A stretch of 64,000 nt of DNA from positions 496,001 to 560,000 of the forward strand of contig NZ_JAMLIG010000001.1 of NCBI RefSeq assembly GCF_023954305.1, read 5' to 3'. Below the pieces are notes generated by a model. It saw only the letters and a list, made by a program, of their open reading frames with translations, did not search any database and was not told the origin of the DNA. The translations under genes were made by a program, and so were the position numbers. Source of the stretch: Mesorhizobium sp. GTDB lineage: Bacteria; Pseudomonadota; Alphaproteobacteria; Rhizobiales; Rhizobiaceae. Shown piece by piece: positions 18,818-27,273 of this stretch. The first letter of the stretch is position 1. Each line of letters starts with the position of its first letter.

Positions 18818-19390
18818 CTACTGCTTTTCGTCGATGGCGCAACAAAATGGCCAGCCCATTGAGAAGAACCAGACACCACCGCGGCGAACGTTAACCGCCT
18901 CGATTTGGTCATCTCCTGATTTCTTAGCATCTTCTTGCGCCGCGCCGAGCGCAGCAAAAAGAGAGAAGCTCAAAGCGGTCTGCAATGAAGACACAGTAGG
19001 CTCGATTCCTTTCTCCGATAGAATGGGAGCGGCATCGACAATACTTCCAATGAGAGTTAACTTAGCTCCCGGAGAAAGTTGTAGTTCTGGTACAAGTACA
19101 TTCGGTAGTATCTTAGAATTCATTGCAATAAATTCTGCAGATATTGCCGACTCCAATGGATCAGACTTCTGTCGCGCAAGAAAACCTTCAAAGCGGGTTG
19201 CAAATTCCTTATCGAAATCAGTCCGATCGATCTTTATTTCCTTCTTATTCCACAGTTCGAACAGGGATCCGGCAGCTTCAGCGTACGCAGTCTGCAGATC
19301 TGTTAGCTCAACTCGAGACTGCGCGATCGTACCAGAAGTCATAGCCAACGATGCTGCGGCAGTCAGGGCTGCCAGCAATTTTGGAATCAT
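18818..19390 (-). CDS. Unknown exported protein in the mutY insert
   Basis: A 190-residue protein with a clear cleavable signal peptide (MIPKLLAALTAAASLAMTSG, cut near IAQS). A strong GGTGGG ribosome-binding site favours ATG 19390 over an upstream start. The mature part is mixed Asp/Glu/Lys with no motif I recognise. The C-terminus has a hydrophobic stretch SSLQTALSFSLFAALGAA and a pair of Cys (FCCAIDEK). It lies immediately downstream of a small membrane protein on the same strand, so the two are probably co-transcribed. Codon use is markedly more AT-rich than the host genes on both sides, suggesting transfer. Function unknown. Confidence 0.7.
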   Translation of the reverse strand: MIPKLLAALTAAASLAMTSGTIAQSRVELTDLQTAYAEAAGSLFELWNKKEIKIDRTDFDKEFATRFEGFLARQKSDPLESAISAEFIAMNSKILPNVLVPELQLSPGAKLTLIGSIVDAAPILSEKGIEPTVSSLQTALSFSLFAALGAAQEDAKKSGDDQIEAVNVRRGGVWFFSMGWPFCCAIDEKQ

Positions 19391-19413
19391 GGGGTCCCCA
19401 CCCACCGACAGTT

Positions 19414-19749
19414 TCACCGACCGATATTTGCAACTACGAATACGGTAAAAGCAATACCTCCACCTACGAAAGACGCGATCTGAAGTATTCCGAGAGTGAC
19501 CAAGCTACCATTGAACGCATCGAAACGCTCTGCCGACAACATAGAAATCATGACGCCATGAAGCAGGTAACCAAAAATTGCTGTAGCTGAGAAAGCGGCA
19601 AGCGAGATACCAAGCCAACTCCGTCGTACGAACACCTTCTCAGATGAACTAACAAACCCGCCAACTATGCCAAAAACGCCGGCGGCAATCAGCATTATTT
19701 GCAGTGTTAGCTGGCGGACCGTCTCAACGGCTTCTGCCTGGAATTCCAT
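19414..19749 (-). CDS. Unknown three-helix membrane protein in the mutY insert
   Basis: A 111-residue integral membrane protein starting MEFQAEAVETVRQL with AGAAGGA eight bases upstream. Hydrophobic segments are LTLQIMLIAAGVFGIVGGFV (about 14-33), SWLGISLAAFSATAIFGYLL (about 44-63) and ILQIASFVGGGIAFTVFVVA (about 88-107). Topology and function are unknown. Frame extends upstream to 19875 without a good start. Its AT-rich bases and position between the two mutY repeats make it accessory cargo. Confidence 0.65.
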   Translation of the reverse strand: MEFQAEAVETVRQLTLQIMLIAAGVFGIVGGFVSSSEKVFVRRSWLGISLAAFSATAIFGYLLHGVMISMLSAERFDAFNGSLVTLGILQIASFVGGGIAFTVFVVANIGR

Positions 19750-19987
19750 TGCTATTATCCTTCTGCTGCGGGGCATTCCTTCCCTGAGAAGCGATACTAG
19801 CCGACCCGATACAGAGCTCTGCGGCTCTTCATCCTGACCACCTTGAGTTGAACCTGAATCGTTGACAAATTGCAAACGCTTTCTGGCGGCAAATGGTTGA
19901 ACAGGCTAGCATTCGAGATCCGTCGTTCAATGCAAACTTTTTTTACCGATGACGCTTGTTTGTTGAAGTCTCGTTTCCGGATGTAGG
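19750..19987. other. Noncoding part of the mutY insert
   Basis: An AT-rich stretch upstream of the two cargo genes. It contains poly-T/poly-A runs (for example CTTTTTTTACC near 19940) and no credible gene. It probably contains the cargo promoter, reading leftward. No integrase, tRNA or inverted-repeat end was seen. Confidence 0.45.
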
Positions 19988-20080
19988 CCACTGGTGGTCG
20001 CCGAAGGCCGAAATCCACAGCGAAGCGCTGCCCACCGTCATGAAAAAGGTGATCGAAGCTGCGATAGAGGGCGCGACCCA
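19988..20080 (+). repeat. 93-bp direct repeat, copy 2 (original mutY 3' end)
   Basis: The second copy of the mutY 3' end. It is followed by CACAAACCGCGCCGGGGACC and then GCATGACC, in which the original mutY stop (TGA) overlapped the ATG of the HAD gene. This shows the ancestral genes were translationally coupled and were split by the insertion. Confidence 0.93.
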
Positions 20081-20101
20081 CAAACCGCGCCGGGGACCAG
20101 C

Positions 20102-20713
20102 ATGACCGACATCCGCCACATCGTCTTCGACATCGGCAAGGTGCTGATCCACTACGATCCGGACCTGCCCTACAGCCGGCTCATCCCCGATGCGGAAAGG
20201 CGCCGCTGGTTCTTCGACAATGTCTGCACGCATGACTGGAACATCGAACAGGACCGCGGGCGGTCATGGCCGGAGGCCGAGGCGCTGCTGATCGCGCGCT
20301 ATCCGGACGAGGAAAACAACATCCGTGCCTTCCGCACCCACTGGCACGAGATGGTGTCGCATCACTACGAGGATTCGGTCGCGCTCATGCTGGGCCTCAT
20401 CGACGACGGGCACGACGTGACGATGCTGACCAATTTCGCCGCCGACACCTTTGCCGAGGCAAGGGCGAAATTCCCCTTCCTCAACCGCCCGCGCGGGGTG
20501 ACCGTGTCGGGCGAAGTCGGGCTGATCAAGCCCGACAAGGCCATCTACGATCGCCATGTTGCGGATTTCGGCCTCGAGCCGGCGGCCAGCCTGTTCATCG
20601 ACGACAGTCCGAAGAACGTAAAGGGCGCGATCGACGCCGGCTGGCAGGCGGTGCTGTTCGAAGGCGCGGAGAAGCTGGAGGCGGATTTGCGGCGGCTGGG
20701 CATAACCGCTTGA
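20102..20713 (+). CDS. HAD-superfamily hydrolase (haloacid dehalogenase-like)
   Basis: A 203-residue phosphatase-like protein. Motif I is IVFDIGKVLIHYDP with the nucleophile Asp. Motif II is MLTNFAADTF. Motif III is GEVGLIKPDKAIYD and motif IV FIDDSPKNVKGA. The start ATG 20102 overlaps the ancestral mutY stop codon. An earlier in-frame ATG lies inside the mutY repeat and is not real. The substrate is unknown. Because the insertion split it from mutY, it may now depend on readthrough or a new promoter inside the insert. Confidence 0.93.
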   Translation: MTDIRHIVFDIGKVLIHYDPDLPYSRLIPDAERRRWFFDNVCTHDWNIEQDRGRSWPEAEALLIARYPDEENNIRAFRTHWHEMVSHHYEDSVALMLGLIDDGHDVTMLTNFAADTFAEARAKFPFLNRPRGVTVSGEVGLIKPDKAIYDRHVADFGLEPAASLFIDDSPKNVKGAIDAGWQAVLFEGAEKLEADLRRLGITA

Positions 20714-20764
20714 CCGCGGACATCCCCGGCGCTCCATATTGCTGGAGCGAAGCGGGAGGGACAA

Positions 20765-21238
20765 ATGTCCGCATTTCACGCAGCCGTAGTGTCCGTACCC
20801 GGCAGACGGCGCATAGCGAGGACACCTTTCGGTGCCGAAATGCACATCCACGCGACGGCCGCAGAGACCGGCGGGACGGTGGGCATGTGGGAAAGCTTCA
20901 CACCCCCAGGCCAAGGGCCCGCGCCCCACATGCACACCCGGGAGACGGAGGTGTTCCGGGTGATACGCGGCCTATATCGCGTTCGGTGCGGCGACGAGGA
21001 ATTCGATGCGCCGGAGGGCGCAGTTATCGTACTGCCACCCAATGTCTGGCATGGCTGGCGGAACATTGGTGACGTTCCCGGTCAACTGTTCGGCATCGCC
21101 GCGCCAGGCGGTTTGGAACAGATGTTCATCGACATCGCGGAGGCCGGCGTTGCCTCGCAGGAAGAGGTGGCGCGGATCGAGGCGCGCTTCGGTATCGTCA
21201 ACGAAGCAACGCTGGCCTTGGCAGCGAAGCCTGCCTGA
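20765..21238 (+). CDS. Cupin-domain protein
   Basis: A 157-residue single-domain cupin. The metal-binding first motif is GPAPHMHTRETEVFRVIRGLYRV and the second is GAVIVLPPNVWHGWRN. It may be a dioxygenase-like or sugar-binding regulator; the substrate is unknown. GGGAGGGA precedes the ATG. It converges on ccrM, with stop codons only a few bases apart. Confidence 0.9.
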   Translation: MSAFHAAVVSVPGRRRIARTPFGAEMHIHATAAETGGTVGMWESFTPPGQGPAPHMHTRETEVFRVIRGLYRVRCGDEEFDAPEGAVIVLPPNVWHGWRNIGDVPGQLFGIAAPGGLEQMFIDIAEAGVASQEEVARIEARFGIVNEATLALAAKPA

Positions 21239-21241
21239 ACA

Positions 21242-22375
21242 TCACGCCCCCACCGCCGCCATCTGGTCGCGCATGATCCGGCGGAGTTCGTCGATCGGCG
21301 CGAGGCGGCCTTCCTTCTCGACATGCCAGAACGTCCAGCCGTTGCAGGCGTCGAGCCCCTGCACCATCGCGCCGAGACGGTGGATCGAGCCGGCGTCGCG
21401 GCCGATCGCCAACGTGCCGTCGGCGCGCACCTGCGCCGTCCAGCGGCGGCGCGCGTCGGACAGTTCCGCGCCGGGCGCGATCAGCCCGGCCTCGACCAGG
21501 CTGCCGAAGGCGACGCGCGGCTCGGCGCGCTTGCCGCCCATGATTGCGGTCTCGGCGCCGGTCAGCGGCTCGACCGCTGCGATCCGCGCGGTCGCCGCGT
21601 CGATATAGGACTGCTCGCGCTCTATGCCGACGAAGTGGCGGCCGAGGCGCTTGGCTACGGCGCCGGTGGTGCCCGAGCCGAAGAACGGGTCCAGCACCAC
21701 GTCGCCCGGCTTGGTCGAGGACATCAGGATACGCGCGAGCAGCGCCTCAGGCTTTTGCGTCGGATGGACCTTGTCGCCGTTGCCGTCCTTCAGCCGCTCG
21801 GCCCCGGTGCAGATCGGAAACAGCCAGTCGGTGCGCATCTGGACGTCGTCGTTGGCCGCCTTCATGGCGTCGTAGTTGAAGGTGTAGCCCTTGGCCGACT
21901 GGTCGCGCGAGGCCCAGATCAGCGTCTCGTGCGCGTTCTGGAAGCGGCGGCCGCGGAAGTTCGGCATCGGATTGGTCTTGCGCCAGATTACGTCGTTCAG
22001 GATCCAGAAGCCGAGGTCCTGCAGCTTGGCGCCGACGCGGAAGATATTGTGGTAGGAACCGATCACCCAGATCGTGCCGTTGGGTTTCAGCACCCGGCGG
22101 GCAGCGAGCAGCCAGGCGCGGGTAAAGGCGTCATAAGCCTCGAAGCTGTCGAACTGGTCCCAGGCGTCGTCGACGGCGTTCACCTTCGACTGGTCCGGAC
22201 GGTGCAGGTCGCCGTCGAGCTGGAGATTGTACGGCGGATCGGCGAAGATCGCGTCGACCGATTTCTCGGGCAGGCGTTCGAGAGCCGCGACGCAATCCCC
22301 CTTCAGGATCGTATCGAGCCAGTCGGCACGGGGAGAAACAGCGGGAAGATCGTCGACAAGACGAATGGCGGACAT
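21242..22375 (-). CDS. ccrM: Cell-cycle-regulated adenine methyltransferase CcrM (GANTC)
   Basis: Methylates N6 of adenine in GANTC and helps time cell-cycle transcription in alphaproteobacteria. The 377 residues have the beta-class order: the catalytic motif FADPPYNLQL near residue 47 comes before the SAM motif DPFFGSGTTGAVAKRLGR near residue 230. The target region between them contains NPMPNFRGRRFQNAHETLIWASRDQ. The C-terminal extra domain (about 280-377, ending GWTFWHVEKEGRLAPIDELRRIMRDQ) is characteristic of CcrM. The start MSAIRLVDDL matches the family; a GTG four codons earlier is less likely. No GANTC site was found in the 150 bases upstream. Confidence 0.96.
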   Translation of the reverse strand: MSAIRLVDDLPAVSPRADWLDTILKGDCVAALERLPEKSVDAIFADPPYNLQLDGDLHRPDQSKVNAVDDAWDQFDSFEAYDAFTRAWLLAARRVLKPNGTIWVIGSYHNIFRVGAKLQDLGFWILNDVIWRKTNPMPNFRGRRFQNAHETLIWASRDQSAKGYTFNYDAMKAANDDVQMRTDWLFPICTGAERLKDGNGDKVHPTQKPEALLARILMSSTKPGDVVLDPFFGSGTTGAVAKRLGRHFVGIEREQSYIDAATARIAAVEPLTGAETAIMGGKRAEPRVAFGSLVEAGLIAPGAELSDARRRWTAQVRADGTLAIGRDAGSIHRLGAMVQGLDACNGWTFWHVEKEGRLAPIDELRRIMRDQMAAVGA

Positions 22376-22530
22376 CGGCACACTCACGATACGCGTTACG
22401 TTTACCTGCCGTTATGGTTACCGCTTCGCGTAAATATTTAATGAAGTGAGCGACTTGGCCGTCCGATTTGCGAAGGCGTCCGGTTTGGTGTATTCGCCGC
22501 GCCCTTCTTGCCTCCCTCCAGGACCGTTCC
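22376..22530. promoter_or_regulatory. Divergent ccrM / HAD promoter region
   Basis: 155 bases between ccrM and a HAD hydrolase. It has an AT-rich core GTAAATATTTAATGAAG near 22430. Beside it is TTACCGCTTCGCGTAA, whose outer TTAC/GTAA are inverted repeats and could be a regulator site. No canonical CtrA pair (TTAA-N7-TTAA) was seen. Assignment is inference. Confidence 0.35.
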
Positions 22531-23214
22531 ATGCCCCAGCCAGATCTCGTCATCTTCGATTGCGACGGCGTGCTCATCGATTCCGAAGTGATCGCCGCGC
22601 GCGTCGATGCGGAAGTGATCACGCGGGCCGGATTTCCGATCGAGCCGGAGGAGGTGGCGGAACGCTTCGCCGGCCTGACCTTCCACGACATCCTGCTGGA
22701 GGTCGAGAAGCTCTCCGCAATCCCGCTGCAGGCGTCGCTGATCGACGAGGAGAGGAAGCTTCTCGACAATCGTCTCGCCAGGGAAGTGCGCGGCATCGAC
22801 GGCGCACGCGAGGCGGTCGCCCGCGTCCAGGCACCGCGCTGCATCTGCTCGAATTCGACGCCCGACCGGCTGGACATGACACTGACCAAGACCGGCCTGA
22901 AGCCGCTGTTCGAGGAGCACGTGTTTTCGGCGCGGGCGATTCCGGGAGCCCGTCCGAAGCCTGCGCCGGATGTCTATATCCACGCCGCCAAGGCGATGAG
23001 CGCCGATCCGGCGAACACCTTCGTTATCGAGGATTCGGTCCACGGCGTGCATGCGGCACGTGCGGCCGGCATGCGGGTGATCGGCTTCACCGGCGGATCG
23101 CACAGCTATCCGGGCCACGCCGACCGACTGACGGAAGCCGGCGCGGAGACGGTGATCCGCCGCCACGCGGATCTGCAGCCGGTTCTGGACGCGCTTTCGG
23201 AGTGGGCCGAATAG
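22531..23214 (+). CDS. HAD-superfamily hydrolase, subfamily IA (phosphoglycolate-phosphatase-like)
   Basis: A 227-residue phosphohydrolase. Motif I is IFDCDGVLIDSEVIAAR. A helical cap domain (about residues 17-80) follows. Motif II is CICSNSTPDR, motif III is ARPKPAPDVYIHAA and motif IV is FVIEDSVHGVHAARAAG. AGGA nine bases before ATG 22531 decides the start over the upstream frame. It is likely to act on a small sugar phosphate or nucleotide; exact substrate unknown. It ends 18 bases from the convergent lipoprotein gene. Confidence 0.93.
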   Translation: MPQPDLVIFDCDGVLIDSEVIAARVDAEVITRAGFPIEPEEVAERFAGLTFHDILLEVEKLSAIPLQASLIDEERKLLDNRLAREVRGIDGAREAVARVQAPRCICSNSTPDRLDMTLTKTGLKPLFEEHVFSARAIPGARPKPAPDVYIHAAKAMSADPANTFVIEDSVHGVHAARAAGMRVIGFTGGSHSYPGHADRLTEAGAETVIRRHADLQPVLDALSEWAE

Positions 23215-23229
23215 GTCCGCCGCGACGGC

Positions 23230-23823
23230 TCAGTTCGTCTTCGGCTTCTTCTGCGGCCCCTGGTCGAAGCCGGCATAGACGACGACCTTTGAGTCGGGCG
23301 GCGTCGGGAAAGTGACGTTCGGATCATTGAAGACGAACTGCGCGGCGCCCGCCGTCGGCGATATCATCACCGGATATTGATGGACCTGGCTGTACAGGAT
23401 TTCCTCGCCGCGCATCGCGACGATGCGGATCGGCAGCGAGACGGACCCGTCCTTCGCGGCCGGCCCGGGGACGACGCGGCCGGCGACCGCGACATTCACC
23501 GTCATCGTGCCGGGGCCGTAGGTGCAGGACCGTGTCGCGTCGCCGATCGAAGCCTGGTGGATGAGCTTGGTGCGGTCGACATTGCCATCCTTGTCCTTGC
23601 CATCCCGCGTGTAGCTCTCGGTGAAGGCTTCGCCGTCGCGGAGCTGGACGCGCGGGCAGAACGCACGCAATTCGTTCAGCGCCACCTTTTCCTTCGGTTC
23701 GCTGTCGCGGCCGAGTTTCAGCAGTCCCACCGTATCGCCCGACTGGCACCCGGCGGTGGCCAGCGCCAGGCCGGCGATTGCGATCCGGCCGAGAAAACGG
23801 CCTCTGAACGAAGCTAACTGCAT
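23230..23823 (-). CDS. Conserved exported lipoprotein of unknown function
   Basis: A 197-residue protein. The signal peptide IAIAGLALATAGCQSGD ends in lipobox TAGC. The mature domain has FCPRVQLRDGEAFTESYTR, SIGDATRSCTYGPGTMTVNVAVAGR, IRIVAMRGEEILYSQ and a C-terminal PPDSKVVVYAGFDQGPQKK, with two conserved Cys. I recognise it as a recurrent rhizobial lipoprotein but not a function. The alternative start six codons upstream is a GTG. GAGGA lies 11 bases before ATG 23823. Confidence 0.8.
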   Translation of the reverse strand: MQLASFRGRFLGRIAIAGLALATAGCQSGDTVGLLKLGRDSEPKEKVALNELRAFCPRVQLRDGEAFTESYTRDGKDKDGNVDRTKLIHQASIGDATRSCTYGPGTMTVNVAVAGRVVPGPAAKDGSVSLPIRIVAMRGEEILYSQVHQYPVMISPTAGAAQFVFNDPNVTFPTPPDSKVVVYAGFDQGPQKKPKTN

Positions 23824-23944
23824 ATACCGCACTTTCCTCACGCGACGCGGGCCTCTATACCAACGCCGGTTTCAGATTGCGACCCGGATTGCGGCAGTTT
23901 TTCGGGCAGATCGGCAGCGAACGCAAAGGCACGGACTCCAGCGG

Positions 23945-25348
23945 ATGAACTATGTCAGCACGCGGGGCGAGGCTCCCGTCCTCGGTTTCTCGGACGCGCT
24001 GCTCGCAGGGCTTGCCCGCGACGGCGGCCTCTACCTTCCGCAGGCCTGGCCGCAATTTTCCGCGGCCGACATCCGCGCCATGCGAGGTCTGCCCTATCCC
24101 GACCTCGCCATCCGGCTGCTGACGCCCTTCGTCGACGGCGAGATCGAGGCGGCGACCTTCGCGCGGATCGTGCGCGAGGCCTATTCGACCTTCCGGCACG
24201 AGGCCGTCTGCCCGATCGTCCAGCACGGGCCGCAAAGCTACCTGCTCGAGCTGTTCCACGGACCCACCCTCGCCTTCAAGGACGTGGCGATGCAGTTGCT
24301 GGCGCGACTGATGGACCATGTGCTCGCCGAGCGCGGCCAGCGGGCGACCATCGTCGGTGCCACGTCGGGCGACACCGGGGGGGCGGCCATCGACGCCTTT
24401 GCCGGCCGCGACCGGACCGACATCTTCATCCTTTTCCCGCACGGCCGGGTCTCCCCTGTCCAGCAGCGCCAGATGACGACGTCGACTGCCGCGAACGTGC
24501 ATGCCATCGCGGTCGAGGGCAATTTCGACGACTGCCAGGCGCTGGTGAAGGGCATGTTCAACGATCACGCCTTCCGCGACCGCACGCTCCTGTCGGGCGT
24601 CAACTCGATCAACTGGGGCCGGATCATGGCCCAGATCGTCTACTATTTCTCCTCCGCCCTGTCGCTCGGGGCGCCGGATCGCGCGGTTTCGTTCACCGTC
24701 CCCACCGGCAATTTCGGCGACATCTTCGCCGGATACGCGGCCAAGCGCATGGGACTTCCGGTCGACCGGCTGGTCATCGCCACCAACGACAACGACATCC
24801 TGACCCGCACGCTCGAAACCGGAGCCTACGAAACCCGCGGCGTCGTGCCGACCACGTCGCCGTCGATGGACATCCAGGTGTCGTCCAACTTCGAACGACT
24901 GCTGTTCGAGGCGGCGGGGCGGGATGCGGTCGCCGTCCGCAGCTACATGGACCGGCTCAGGCAGTCCGGCGCGTTCACCATCGACGCCGGTCATCTCGCT
25001 GCGATCCGCGCCGAATTCGACGCCGGGCGCTCGACCGTCGAGGAGACCGCGGCGACGATCAAGCACATCCTGTCGCGCAACTCCTACCTGCTCGATCCGC
25101 ACAGCGCGATCGGGGTGCGGGTGGCGGGCGCCCTCGCTGGAGCCTCGCCGATGGTGGTCCTGGCCACTGCCCATCCGGCGAAGTTCCCCGATGCCGTGAA
25201 ATCCGCTACAGGGGTGGACCCCGCCTTGCCCGACTGGCTGTTCGACCTGATGTCGCGGCGCGAAAACTACAAGGTTCTTCCCTCGGACCTGAAAATGATA
25301 GAAGACTACGTTTCCGCCCGGTCGAGGGCCGCTGCGGAGCGCGTATAG
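23945..25348 (+). CDS. thrC: Threonine synthase
   Basis: A PLP enzyme that converts O-phosphohomoserine to threonine, the last step of threonine synthesis. The 467 residues begin MNYVSTRGEAPVLGFSDALLAGLARDGGLYLP, which is diagnostic of the long bacterial/fungal type. The PLP lysine lies in HGPTLAFKDVAMQLL. GATSGDTGGAAIDAFAGRDR and TVPTGNFGDIFAGYAAKRMGLPV are cofactor-binding segments. Homoserine kinase is at 32795 in this window, on the other strand. The M16 peptidase follows 14 bases later, so the two are likely one operon. Confidence 0.97.
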   Translation: MNYVSTRGEAPVLGFSDALLAGLARDGGLYLPQAWPQFSAADIRAMRGLPYPDLAIRLLTPFVDGEIEAATFARIVREAYSTFRHEAVCPIVQHGPQSYLLELFHGPTLAFKDVAMQLLARLMDHVLAERGQRATIVGATSGDTGGAAIDAFAGRDRTDIFILFPHGRVSPVQQRQMTTSTAANVHAIAVEGNFDDCQALVKGMFNDHAFRDRTLLSGVNSINWGRIMAQIVYYFSSALSLGAPDRAVSFTVPTGNFGDIFAGYAAKRMGLPVDRLVIATNDNDILTRTLETGAYETRGVVPTTSPSMDIQVSSNFERLLFEAAGRDAVAVRSYMDRLRQSGAFTIDAGHLAAIRAEFDAGRSTVEETAATIKHILSRNSYLLDPHSAIGVRVAGALAGASPMVVLATAHPAKFPDAVKSATGVDPALPDWLFDLMSRRENYKVLPSDLKMIEDYVSARSRAAAERV

Positions 25349-25362
25349 GGAGTGGAGTGCGC

Positions 25363-26655
25363 ATGGGCGTTGAGGTGAGCCGTCTATCGAACGGCCTGAC
25401 GGTTGCAACCGAAACCCTCCCCCATATCGAAACCGTTGCGCTCGGCGTCTGGGTCCGGTCCGGGGCGCGCGACGAACGCGACGACGAGCACGGCATGGCG
25501 CACCTGCTCGAGCACATGGCGTTCAAGGGAACGTCGCGCCGCTCGGCCTGGCAGATCGCATCCGAGATCGAAAATGTCGGCGGCGAGATCAATGCCGCGA
25601 CCAGTGTCGAGACGACGTCGTTCTATGCCCGGGTGCTGGAAGACGACGTTCCGCTGGCGATCGACATCCTCGCCGACATCCTGAACGATTCGTCCTTCGA
25701 CCCGGAGGAACTCGAGCGCGAACAGCATGTCGTCCTGCAGGAGATCGGCGCCGCGCACGACACGCCCGACGATATCGTGTTCGACCGCTTCACCGAGAGC
25801 GCCTTCCGCAACCAGACGATCGGCCGCTCGATCCTCGGCACCCCGACGACGGTCGAATCCTTTACCGCGGCCAACATCCGCGACTTCATGGAACGTCAGT
25901 ACGCCGCGGACCGGATGGTCGTGGTCGCGGCCGGCGCGGTCAGGCACGACGAGTTCGTGCGCCTGGTCGAAAAACATCTCGGCGGATTCCGCCCAACCTG
26001 CACCAGCAAGCCCGCGCTCGTCGCCTCCTATACCGGCGGCGACTTCCGCGAGCTGCGCGACCTGCAAGATGCCCAGATCATCCTGGGCTTCGAAGGCCGG
26101 GCCTACCATGCGCGCGATTTCTACGCCTCCCAACTGCTGTCCATGATCCTCGGCGGCGGCATGTCGAGCCGGTTGTTCCAGGAGGTGCGCGAGAAGCGCG
26201 GTCTCTGCTATTCGGTCTACGCCTTCCACTGGGGGTTTTCGGACACGGGCATTTTCGGAGTGCACGCCGCCACCGGGCAATCCGACATCGCCGAGCTCGT
26301 GCCGGTGATCATGGACGAACTGCGCAAGGCGGGAGAAGAGATCTCCATGGAGGAGCTCAACCGGGCACGAGCCCAGTACCGCGCCGGGTTGATGATGTCG
26401 CGCGAGAGTGCTGCAAGCCGCGCCTCGCAGATTGCGCGGCAGATCATGCTCTACGGCCGGCCGATCACGATGGAAGAGCTGCTCGACCGTCTGTCGAAGA
26501 TCACCACCGAACGGCTGACCGACCTGTCCTCACGCCTGTTCTCCAGCATGCCGACGGTGGCCGGCATCGGCCCGATCGGAGGCCTGGCACCCTACGACGC
26601 CATCCGCGAGACGCTTCTCGGCCCTGCACCGCCGATGCGGAAAATCGCCGTCTGA
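25363..26655 (+). CDS. M16-family zinc metallopeptidase (processing-peptidase-like)
   Basis: A 430-residue M16 protease. The inverted zinc motif is HLLEH in AHLLEHMAFKGTSRR, with the distal Glu in DPEELEREQHVVLQEI. FGMSSRLFQEVREKRGLCYSVYAFHW-type sequence is the conserved second domain. It resembles the beta subunit of mitochondrial processing peptidase, to which alphaproteobacterial members are the closest relatives. The substrate in bacteria is unsettled. GGAG lies before ATG 25363; a GTG two codons earlier is also possible. It follows thrC and precedes a GNAT gene by 12 bases. Confidence 0.95.
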   Translation: MGVEVSRLSNGLTVATETLPHIETVALGVWVRSGARDERDDEHGMAHLLEHMAFKGTSRRSAWQIASEIENVGGEINAATSVETTSFYARVLEDDVPLAIDILADILNDSSFDPEELEREQHVVLQEIGAAHDTPDDIVFDRFTESAFRNQTIGRSILGTPTTVESFTAANIRDFMERQYAADRMVVVAAGAVRHDEFVRLVEKHLGGFRPTCTSKPALVASYTGGDFRELRDLQDAQIILGFEGRAYHARDFYASQLLSMILGGGMSSRLFQEVREKRGLCYSVYAFHWGFSDTGIFGVHAATGQSDIAELVPVIMDELRKAGEEISMEELNRARAQYRAGLMMSRESAASRASQIARQIMLYGRPITMEELLDRLSKITTERLTDLSSRLFSSMPTVAGIGPIGGLAPYDAIRETLLGPAPPMRKIAV

Positions 26656-26667
26656 CCGGCGGCGAAC

Positions 26668-27207
26668 ATGATGTTCGCATTGCCCTTCCTCCGACAGCGA
26701 CTGCCGGCTCTCGCCGGGGAAAGGGTGATGCTGCGCCCGCCTGTTATCTCGGACTATGCCGAGTGGGCCGCGGTGCGCCGGGAAAGCGAGCAGTTCCTTG
26801 CGCCGTGGGAACCGAAATGGGCCAGCGACGAACTAGATCGCCTCGCCTGGCGGCAGAGAATCCGGCGATACCGCGAGGAGATCGCCCAGGGCAGCGGCAT
26901 GCCCTTCCTGATCTTCGAGAGGGTCACGGGCAGGCTTGCCGGCGGGATCACGCTCGGCAACATCCGCCACGGCGTCGCCCAGACCGGGCAGATCGGCTAC
27001 TGGATGGGCGTCAACCATGCCGGCAAGGGTTTCATGCACGAGGCCGTGGTGCTGGTCGTCAAGTTCGGTTTCGAGACGCTGCGGTTGCACCGGATCGAGG
27101 CTGCCTGTATTCCCAGCAACGACCGTTCGATCCGGGTGCTTGAAAAAGCCGGATTCAAACGCGAAGGACTTCTGCGCTCCTACCTGCGAATCAATGGCGC
27201 CTGGTAG
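26668..27207 (+). CDS. GNAT N-acetyltransferase (RimJ-like), C-terminus cut by a premature TAG
   Basis: A 179-residue RimJ/RimL-type acetyltransferase, predicted to acetylate protein N-termini. The acetyl-CoA loop lies in GQIGYWMGVNHAGKGFMHEAV, and RIEAACIPSNDRSIRVLEKAGFKREGLLR is the family end-signature. The frame stops at TAG in ...RINGAW-TAG. The same frame then continues DHLLYALIAGDGGQGQE and stops at 27259-27261. Family members usually read W-Q-D-H at this place, so a single CAG to TAG change has removed 18 residues. The enzyme may still fold but could be weakened. Its original end would be at 27261. Confidence 0.9.
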   Translation: MMFALPFLRQRLPALAGERVMLRPPVISDYAEWAAVRRESEQFLAPWEPKWASDELDRLAWRQRIRRYREEIAQGSGMPFLIFERVTGRLAGGITLGNIRHGVAQTGQIGYWMGVNHAGKGFMHEAVVLVVKFGFETLRLHRIEAACIPSNDRSIRVLEKAGFKREGLLRSYLRINGAW

Positions 27208-27273
27208 GACCATCTTCTCTATGCGCTCATTGCCGGAGACGGCGGGCAAGGACAGGAATAGGGCTAGCCGGTT

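Noticed and set aside
22376..22530. GANTC or CtrA sites in the ccrM promoter
   Set aside because: No GANTC and no TTAA-N7-TTAA pair was found, so classical control could not be supported.
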